A stretch of DNA of 11,007 bases from Christensenella sp. GTDB taxonomy: Bacteria; Bacillota; Clostridia; Christensenellales; Maliibacteriaceae. The DNA lies in NCBI GenBank assembly GCA_019420085.1, contig JAHZHV010000202.1, positions 1 through 11,007 on the forward strand, given 5' to 3'. The notes beneath the pieces are model-generated. The model was not told the DNA's origin and did not search any database. It saw only the letters and a list, made by a program, of their open reading frames with translations. A program made the position numbers and the translations under genes. Shown here piece after piece: positions 6,829-11,007 of the stretch. Position 1 is the stretch's first letter. Each line of letters begins with the position of its first letter.

Positions 6829-7287
6829 ATGCCTTTGGGGAACAGCCTGTTTCAGGCACGTAAAAATTGCGGAATGTCACAGCAGGACGTTGCGCAAATA
6901 CTGGGCGTGAGCCGTTAGACCATTTCCAAATGGGAAACGGATGAAACGACGCCGGATCTTGCACAGGGGAAGCGTTTGGCTGCTTTGTATCGTTTATCGC
7001 TGGATGAATTGACAGGATTTGACACGCAGTTGCAGCAGTTACAGCAGGCCATTGCGGGTATCAGTGAAGAAAAACAGCAGCAGATTGACTGGACCGCGGT
7101 TTGGGCACAGCAGTATCCCGTTCTTGGTACGTATCCACAGCAGGTATGCATACAAGAATATGAGCGTTCTTTGCAGACATTGCTTGTACGCTTAAGGCAG
7201 GATTATGGTTATAGCGAACTTGATGCCATGCTTGTGCTGAAGGATATTTTGGGACATATGTGGAATCATGATTCATCGCAGAAGTGA
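6829..7287 (+). pseudogene. XRE-family helix-turn-helix regulator, interrupted by a TAG codon
   Basis: Read from the ATG at 6829, the frame gives a typical N-terminal XRE/Cro-C1 helix-turn-helix domain: SLFQARKNCGMSQQDVAQ, then ILGVSR, a TAG stop at codon 30 (6916-6918), then TISKWETDETTPDL and LAALYRLSLDELTG. The family consensus around this point is SRQTISKWE, so the TAG replaces the Gln codon of the recognition helix; a single C-to-T change from CAG explains it. After the break the frame stays open to a TGA at 7285-7287, covering 152 codons in all. The C-terminal part (about residues 60-152) is Gln-rich and then helical, of unknown function. Promoter and ribosome binding site are still good, which suggests recent inactivation. 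A restart within the frame, for example TTG 6976, would lack the DNA-binding helices. Readthrough or sequencing error are the alternatives. Confidence 0.8.
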
Positions 7288-7304
7288 AAGACAGCATGTA
7301 CGTA

Positions 7305-7349
7305 AAAAAAGATCCGCCAGTCATTAAATTGACTTTGCGGATCTTTTTT
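7305..7349. terminator. Bidirectional terminator between the regulator and CAP-protein genes
   Basis: AAAAAAGATCCGC (7305-7317) pairs with GCGGATCTTTTTT (7337-7349) in a 13-bp stem, and AGTCA/TGACT (7319-7323 with 7330-7334) extends it inside the loop. The A-run on one side and the T-run on the other give a terminator that works on both strands, as expected between two convergent genes ending at 7287 (+) and 7389 (-). Confidence 0.93.
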
Positions 7350-7388
7350 CGAAGCAGATCAGCACATATACCTGCAAAACGCGTTCCT

Positions 7389-7877
7389 TTATAGTTTGGC
7401 GAATACTTCAACGACAGTTACAAAACCATAGGCATCTTGAAACACTGCAATGCCAACGTTGTTGAAATTTTTGGCCAGAATATTCCGGCGATGGCCATGT
7501 GAACTCATCAAAGCAGCATGTGCTTTGTCAAGGGAGCTGTATTGTGCAATGTTTTCTGCGCAGTATACGGATAGCCCCATGCTTCGAAGCTGATCGGATA
7601 TATTGCCCAGTGTAGGCGATTCGTGAGCAAAGTATTCTTCGCGTACCATATCCATACATTTGATGGAAGCTGCCTGACAAAGTGCTGCATTGAGCCGGTA
7701 GGCAGGCAGTCCCGCCTGCGCACGTTCTTGATTGATCCTTTGCAGCAGTACTGCTTCCGGTGTGATGTTTTCAGCTGCAAGACTTACACCTGGCATCAGA
7801 ATCAAAGCTGCAGCGATAAAAAGAACCAGTGTGAAACGAAGGGGTCGAAAATAGATGCTGTGTTTTTGTGCGTTCAT
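7389..7877 (-). CDS. Secreted CAP/SCP-domain protein (YkwD-like)
   Basis: This 162-residue protein has an N-terminal signal sequence: basic residues (KHSIYFRPLR), a hydrophobic core at about residues 15-29 and a likely cleavage site near VSLA-AEN (residue 34-35). A bacterial CAP domain follows. Conserved features are the opening helix (LLQRINQERAQAGLP), His85 in EEYFAHESP, Glu108 in CAENIAQY, and the GHRRNIL motif (128-134) leading to VGIAVF. Bacterial CAP proteins of this type are exported; their biochemical role is mostly unknown, so none is assigned. Three cysteines (67, 74, 106) fall in the exported part and could allow a disulphide. The start ATG at 7877 has AAGGAAAG upstream (7884-7891) and places the signal peptide at the N-terminus; longer in-frame starts up to 7973 are less likely. 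It is transcribed alone, towards the XRE gene. Confidence 0.88.
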   Translation of the reverse strand: MNAQKHSIYFRPLRFTLVLFIAAALILMPGVSLAAENITPEAVLLQRINQERAQAGLPAYRLNAALCQAASIKCMDMVREEYFAHESPTLGNISDQLRSMGLSVYCAENIAQYSSLDKAHAALMSSHGHRRNILAKNFNNVGIAVFQDAYGFVTVVEVFAKL

Positions 7878-7945
7878 AGAAAACTTTCCTTGATTTTTTG
7901 TGATGGGCATGATATAGATAATAAGTGCTGATTGCGACAGAACCA

Positions 7946-8045
7946 CATGGAACGCTTTGCATGGATTCAGCATAAAGCATTAGGGAAGACATGCAAAGGT
8001 TTTTTGTCATGAAATTGCCATGGAAATACCTGCCGCATGGCAAAG
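7946..8045. promoter_or_regulatory. Divergent intergenic region with repeated CATG half-sites
   Basis: Between the divergent genes starting at 7877 (-) and 8079 (+) there are two inverted repeats. One is CTTTGCATG (7955-7963) with CATGCAAAG (7990-7998). The other is TTGCCATG (8015-8022) with CATGGCAA (8036-8043), with centres 21 bp apart. CATGGAA at 7946 and 8019 and CATGAAA at 8008 resemble the same half-site. This may be a regulator-binding cluster. I could not identify a convincing -35/-10 pair for either gene. The rest of the 201-base gap shows nothing else I can name. Confidence 0.35.
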
Positions 8046-8078
8046 AGAATTTACATCATAAAAAGGGATTGTGCCATC

Positions 8079-8483
8079 ATGAAACCGAGAAAATGTCCAA
8101 GATGCGAATTGAACTATATTCTCGATGGAGCGGAATTGTGCCCCGTTTGCCGAAAAGCGTTCAACAGAAGTGAACCGGATGATTTGGAAAACATCTGTAT
8201 TGAATGTGGAACCAATCCTGCGCTTCCGGGCGAGGATTTTTGCCAGGCCTGCCTCAATGCCAGAAGGCGTCGGGAAAGGGAAAATGCAGTGGAAGAGACC
8301 CGGGACGATGAAATGAATGATATGCGCGCTGAGACGGGAATGGAAGAACTGGAAATTGAAATTCCGGATGAAGAAATTCCAGAAACTGAGCTTGCGCAGA
8401 TTGAGGACGATTTGGATTACGATGAAGACGATCCTGACGATCCTGATGATGACTACGACGCATCCGATACGTGGGATGAATGA
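8079..8483 (+). CDS. Double zinc-ribbon protein with acidic tail, function unknown
   Basis: This 134-residue hypothetical protein has four CxxC knuckles: CPRC (6-9), CPVC (21-24), CIEC (40-43) and CQAC (55-58). They should form two zinc ribbons in the first 60 residues. A basic patch (ARRRRERE, 61-68) follows, then a long acidic, probably disordered tail ending in a run dominated by Asp. No enzyme motif is present, so a role in protein or nucleic acid contacts is only a guess. The ATG at 8079 was chosen because the first CxxC follows at once and AAAAGGGA lies about 10 bases upstream. An in-frame ATG at 8037 would add 14 residues but has no clear ribosome binding site. The stop overlaps the region where the next gene starts, so the two products are made together. 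I do not recognise a named gene. Confidence 0.8.
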   Translation: MKPRKCPRCELNYILDGAELCPVCRKAFNRSEPDDLENICIECGTNPALPGEDFCQACLNARRRRERENAVEETRDDEMNDMRAETGMEELEIEIPDEEIPETELAQIEDDLDYDEDDPDDPDDDYDASDTWDE

Positions 8484-8485
8484 CG

Positions 8486-9187
8486 ATGCGTGTTTTTGCC
8501 ATTAGTGATTTGCATCTGTCTGGAGCGGTACCGGATAAGGCAATGGATGTGTTTGGCGCGCAGTGGCAGGCACATGCCGATAAAATTGCACAGGCATGGC
8601 GGGATCGGGTAACGCCGCAGGATGTGGTGTTGATTGCGGGGGACATCAGCTGGGCTATGACGCTGGAGGAAGCAGCTTGTGATCTTGCCTGGGTTGATGC
8701 ACTTCCGGGACACAAGATTCTGCTCAAAGGCAATCATGATTTTTGGTGGGGATCGATTGGTAAAGTCCGCAGGTTGTTATCCGAACAGACATTTGCACTG
8801 CAAAATGACTGTGCCAGTGTAGAAGGGATGGTTTTCGCCGGTTCCCGTGGGTGGACTTGCCCTGGCGGCTCTGGCGATGCACCGGAGGATCGGAAAGTTT
8901 ATCTGCGGGAAGCAATCAGGCTTGAAATGTCGCTGCAGCAGGCGTGCAAAACAGGTTTGCCGATTATCGGGATGATGCATTATCCGCCCTTTAACGAGAA
9001 ACAGGAAGATTCTGTTTTTACGCAGCTGTTTGAACGTTATGGCGTGAAACAGGTTGTATACGGCCATTTGCATGGGCCTGCGACTCGTTACGCATTTCAA
9101 GGATGGCGTAACGGCGTGTATTATACGCTGACGTCTTGTGATGCGATAGGGTTTGCGCCGCGGCTTATTACAGAACAGGAATTTTAA
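8486..9187 (+). CDS. Calcineurin-like metallophosphoesterase
   Basis: This 233-residue cytoplasmic protein carries the complete metal-binding motif set of the calcineurin-like phosphoesterase superfamily: DLH (Asp8, His10), GD (52-53), GNHD (82-85), a lone His165 in MMHYPPF, and GHLH (193-196). These residues normally hold two metal ions that activate water for phosphoester cleavage. The substrate cannot be read from the sequence; nucleotides, phosphoproteins and cyclic nucleotides are all used by relatives. The N-terminus MRVFAISDLHLSG supports the ATG at 8486. The ATG at 8480, overlapping the upstream stop, is an alternative adding two residues, but it leaves almost no room after GGGATG (8473-8478). 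The tight junction with the zinc-ribbon gene implies translational coupling. It ends at a strong terminator, so the two genes form one unit. Confidence 0.92.
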   Translation: MRVFAISDLHLSGAVPDKAMDVFGAQWQAHADKIAQAWRDRVTPQDVVLIAGDISWAMTLEEAACDLAWVDALPGHKILLKGNHDFWWGSIGKVRRLLSEQTFALQNDCASVEGMVFAGSRGWTCPGGSGDAPEDRKVYLREAIRLEMSLQQACKTGLPIIGMMHYPPFNEKQEDSVFTQLFERYGVKQVVYGHLHGPATRYAFQGWRNGVYYTLTSCDAIGFAPRLITEQEF

Positions 9188-9194
9188 AGCCATC

Positions 9195-9229
9195 AAGCGA
9201 TCGGAGCAGTATTGCCCCGATCGCTTTTT
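9195..9229 (+). terminator. Intrinsic terminator after the metallophosphoesterase gene
   Basis: AAGCGATCGG (9195-9204) and CCGATCGCTT (9217-9226) form a perfect 10-bp stem with a 12-base loop, running into five T residues (9225-9229). It starts 8 bases after the stop codon. Confidence 0.93.
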
Positions 9230-9264
9230 GTAAAGCAGCCTGGCGATGTACACGCGCACAAAAT

Positions 9265-9294
9265 TTGCTTGAATTCAACGGATATTTATATTAT
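9265..9294 (+). promoter_or_regulatory. Probable promoter of the AGCS symporter gene
   Basis: TTGCTT (9265-9270) is followed by overlapping -10 candidates: TATATT (9287-9292, 16-base spacer) and TATTAT (9289-9294, 18-base spacer). Each -10 matches the consensus at 5 of 6 positions. Transcription from here would give a leader of about 150 bases before the ATG at 9453, longer than for any other gene in the window. Confidence 0.5.
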
Positions 9295-9341
9295 GATTAC
9301 ACCGTTGTCATGTTGTACGGAAAGATGCTTGAGGGTATTTG

Positions 9342-9419
9342 GCGCCGGCTGACAGGCGTGCTTTGCTGCCTGTCTGGTGCATCAGCGAAATGGGGACTGG
9401 CTGTGTATTTGTGCGCTGA
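9342..9419 (+). promoter_or_regulatory. Structured 5' leader of the symporter gene
   Basis: Two adjacent helices can form in the leader RNA. The first is GCGCC (9342-9346) with GGTGC (9376-9380), continued after an internal loop by GACAGGC (9351-9357) with GCCTGTC (9368-9374). The second is TCAGCG (9382-9387) with CGCTGA (9414-9419). The leader ends in a strong ribosome binding site (GGAGGAGG, 9441-9448) 4 bases before the ATG. I do not see the conserved cores of glycine or lysine riboswitches or a T-box, and there is no terminator-like T-run. A cis-regulatory role is therefore only possible, not shown. Confidence 0.33.
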
Positions 9420-9452
9420 AATGGGAAAGCATCCAAGACAGGAGGAGGTTTT

Positions 9453-10871
9453 ATGCAGGGAATACTTGAGTTTGTACGCAGCATTAATTCGGCTGTCAAC
9501 AGTGTTGTGTGGGGCATTCCGATGCTGGTTTTGCTGGTTGGCACAGGTGTGTTGCTGACGATTTTGACAGGCGGATTCCAGTTCCGTAAGTTCGGATACG
9601 CGATGAAGAATACTGTCGGCAAGATGTTTCAAAAACAGCAGGCAGGACATGGTGAGATTACACCGTTTCAGGCGGTATCCACGGCACTTGCTGCAACGGT
9701 TGGCACCGGTAATATTTCCGGTATTATTGCGGCCGTAACGCTTGGTGGCCCCGGTGCAATTTTCTGGTTGTGGGTTACGGCGCTGTTTGGCATGTGTACC
9801 AAATATGCTGAAGCACTTCTGGCTGTTAAATATCGTGAGCGCAACCAAAAGGGTGACTGGGTAGGCGGTCCGATGTATTATATTAAAAATGGTCTTGGAC
9901 GCAAATGGAATTGGCTCGGTGTCATCTTCTGTATCTTTGCGGCACTGGCTGCCTTTGGCATCGGAAATGCCGTACAGGTAGGCAATATTACCGACTCCAT
10001 TCGCGCAGCGATTGTGGCGTTTCATCCCAATGCAGAAAATGTAAACTTTGATACGGTTAATCTGGTAATCGGCTTTGTTGTGGCTGCGATTGTCGGTGTG
10101 ACGATCATTGGCGGAATTAAGCGCTTGGGACGCGTGACAGAACGTCTTGTACCTTTTATGAGCATGGTTTATATTCTGTCCTGTCTGCTGGTGATTGGAT
10201 TTAATATTCAGCATATTGGACAGGTATTCTCGATGATTTTTCGGGGTGCATTTACCCCGGATGCCATTGTAGGCGCAGGTGTGGGTGTGACGATTAAAAG
10301 CTGCATTACATGGGGTGTAAAACGTGGTGTGTTCTCAAATGAGGCAGGACTTGGTTCTGCGCCCATTGCGCATGCGGCCTCCAGTGAGAAGGACCCGGTT
10401 AAGCAGGGATTGTATGGTATCTTTGAAGTATTTATGGATACGATCGTGATCTGTTCTTTGACCGGTATTACACTGTTGATCAGTGGTGTACAGTTTCCTT
10501 ATGGTGTACAGGGCGGCAACGATTTGATGGTTGGTGCATTTGCAATGGTGATGGGCAATAAGGTCGGCAGCCTGATTATTGCCATTGGTATTTCGCTGTT
10601 TGCGTTGTCTACAGTTTTGAGTTGGGCATTGTATGGCATGCGGTGCTGTGAATATGTGCTGGGACATAAGAGCATCCTGATTTATCAGATCCTATTCGTA
10701 TGCGTTTGCGTGGTTGGCGCAACAATTGATCTGGGCTTGGCTTGGGATATAGCGGATACGCTCAATGGATTGATGGCGCTTCCGAACTTGATTGCACTGG
10801 TTGGTTTGTCCGGTGTTGTGATGAAAATGACATGGGATCATTGCAGGAAGAAATCCAATGATTTAGAATAA
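9453..10871 (+). CDS. AGCS-family sodium:alanine/glycine symporter
   Basis: This 472-residue integral membrane protein belongs to the alanine or glycine:cation symporter family (related to AlsT, DagA and AgcS), which imports small neutral amino acids with sodium. Family hallmarks are PFQAVSTALAATVGTGNISG (71-90), the segment LGGPGAIFWLWVTALFGM (97-114) followed by TKYAEALLAVKYRER, GGPMYYIKNGLG (138-149), and later GVKRGVFSNEAGLGSAP. About ten to eleven hydrophobic membrane segments are spread along the chain and the length is normal. The start ATG 9453 is supported by GGAGGAGG just upstream. It is transcribed alone, from its own promoter through a long leader, to a palindromic terminator. Whether alanine, glycine or both are carried cannot be decided from the sequence. 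The family call is secure. Confidence 0.95.
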   Translation: MQGILEFVRSINSAVNSVVWGIPMLVLLVGTGVLLTILTGGFQFRKFGYAMKNTVGKMFQKQQAGHGEITPFQAVSTALAATVGTGNISGIIAAVTLGGPGAIFWLWVTALFGMCTKYAEALLAVKYRERNQKGDWVGGPMYYIKNGLGRKWNWLGVIFCIFAALAAFGIGNAVQVGNITDSIRAAIVAFHPNAENVNFDTVNLVIGFVVAAIVGVTIIGGIKRLGRVTERLVPFMSMVYILSCLLVIGFNIQHIGQVFSMIFRGAFTPDAIVGAGVGVTIKSCITWGVKRGVFSNEAGLGSAPIAHAASSEKDPVKQGLYGIFEVFMDTIVICSLTGITLLISGVQFPYGVQGGNDLMVGAFAMVMGNKVGSLIIAIGISLFALSTVLSWALYGMRCCEYVLGHKSILIYQILFVCVCVVGATIDLGLAWDIADTLNGLMALPNLIALVGLSGVVMKMTWDHCRKKSNDLE

Positions 10872-10885
10872 TGGCTTATGTCAAT

Positions 10886-10927
10886 CAACACAAAAGGCGT
10901 GTGATATATCACACGCCTTTTGTGTTG
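10886..10927. terminator. Perfect 42-bp palindromic terminator
   Basis: Bases 10886-10906 are the exact reverse complement of 10907-10927, so the arms are 21 bp with no mismatch. In RNA this would be a long hairpin closing on a GATATATC tip, with AAAA and TTTT tracts in opposite arms. It lies 14 bases after the symporter stop and 18 bases before the predicted minus-strand stop at 10946, so it should terminate both strands. Confidence 0.85.
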
Positions 10928-10945
10928 TCCGGTTTAGGGTAAAAC

Positions 10946-11007
10946 TTATTGCTGCGTTGTCATTTGCAATGTCTTTCCATCGCTGACAGCGATGATGCAG
11001 CCGGATT
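10946..11007 (-). CDS. Possible C-terminus of a convergent gene (partial)
   Basis: Read on the minus strand, a frame open from the window edge ends with TAA at 10948-10946 and encodes a plausible C-terminal tail of 19 residues (SGCIIAVSDGKTLQMTTQQ). The alternation of hydrophobic and polar residues, with a D-G turn, looks like a beta-strand pair. The placement just beyond a bidirectional palindromic terminator is what one expects for a convergent neighbour. The stretch is too short to name a family, and an open frame of this size can occur by chance. Confidence 0.4.
   Translation of the reverse strand, partial: SGCIIAVSDGKTLQMTTQQ

Noticed and set aside
6976..7287. Independent small gene starting at TTG 6976
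   Set aside because: It is in frame with and continues the XRE regulator; it makes better sense as the 3' part of that interrupted gene than as a separate gene, with poor spacing from its purine-rich stretch.
8037..8078. Upstream start ATG 8037 for the zinc-ribbon gene
   Set aside because: It has no convincing ribosome binding site and falls inside the right arm of an inverted repeat; the ATG at 8079 begins immediately before the first CxxC.
9265..9558. Open frame starting TTG 9265 that overlaps the start of the symporter gene
   Set aside because: It runs out of frame into a well-supported membrane transporter, has no ribosome binding site at its start, and its Cys/Leu-rich translation matches nothing known.
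1..11007. CRISPR array, insertion sequence, phage genes or tRNA genes
   Set aside because: Both strands were read for spaced repeats, transposase or integrase motifs and cloverleaf-type structures; none was found, and the only tandem repeat is the one inside lon.

Overview
The window reads as a chromosomal segment of a low-to-mid GC Gram-positive bacterium, most likely a Clostridia-type Firmicute. The evidence is the gene order trigger factor–clpP–clpX–lon–engB, strong AGGAGG-type ribosome binding sites, sigma-A promoters of the TTGTCA/TATAAT kind, short intergenic gaps with rho-independent terminators, and a zinc-ribbon/metallophosphoesterase pair of a type I associate with clostridia. Genus or species cannot be assigned from the sequence alone. 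No phage, transposon, CRISPR array, rRNA or tRNA gene was seen.

Bases 1-6634 form a protein quality-control block in two transcription units. The first is tig-clpP-clpX: trigger factor meets nascent chains at the ribosome exit, and ClpXP degrades unfolded or tagged proteins. It starts from a probable promoter at 29-56 and ends at a clear terminator after clpX (3509-3543). A strong hairpin without a T-run lies between tig and clpP. The second unit is lon-engB, with a near-consensus promoter at 3563-3591 and a 4-base overlap between the ATP-dependent protease Lon and the ribosome-assembly GTPase EngB (YsxC/YihA). The lon gene carries a 33-bp in-frame tandem duplication between its ATPase and protease domains.

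Bases 6635-7391 hold an XRE-family helix-turn-helix regulator gene with its own extended -10 promoter. It is interrupted by one TAG codon where the recognition helix normally has glutamine, so it is called a pseudogene. A bidirectional terminator separates it from the convergent gene at 7389-7877, a secreted CAP/SCP-domain protein.

Bases 7878-9230 hold a 201-base divergent regulatory region with a cluster of CATG-centred half-sites. It is followed by a two-gene unit: a double zinc-ribbon protein with an acidic tail, overlapping or abutting a metallophosphoesterase, closed by a terminator. Bases 9231-10927 hold a promoter, a structured 5' leader, an AGCS-family sodium:alanine/glycine symporter, and a perfect 42-bp palindromic terminator. 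The last 62 bases look like the 3' end of a convergent gene on the minus strand.

Most of the window is well-known housekeeping content and I see no convincing new multi-gene system. The points most worth a second look are the lon duplication, the single-codon break in the regulator, the structured leader of the symporter gene and the repeated half-sites at 7946-8045.
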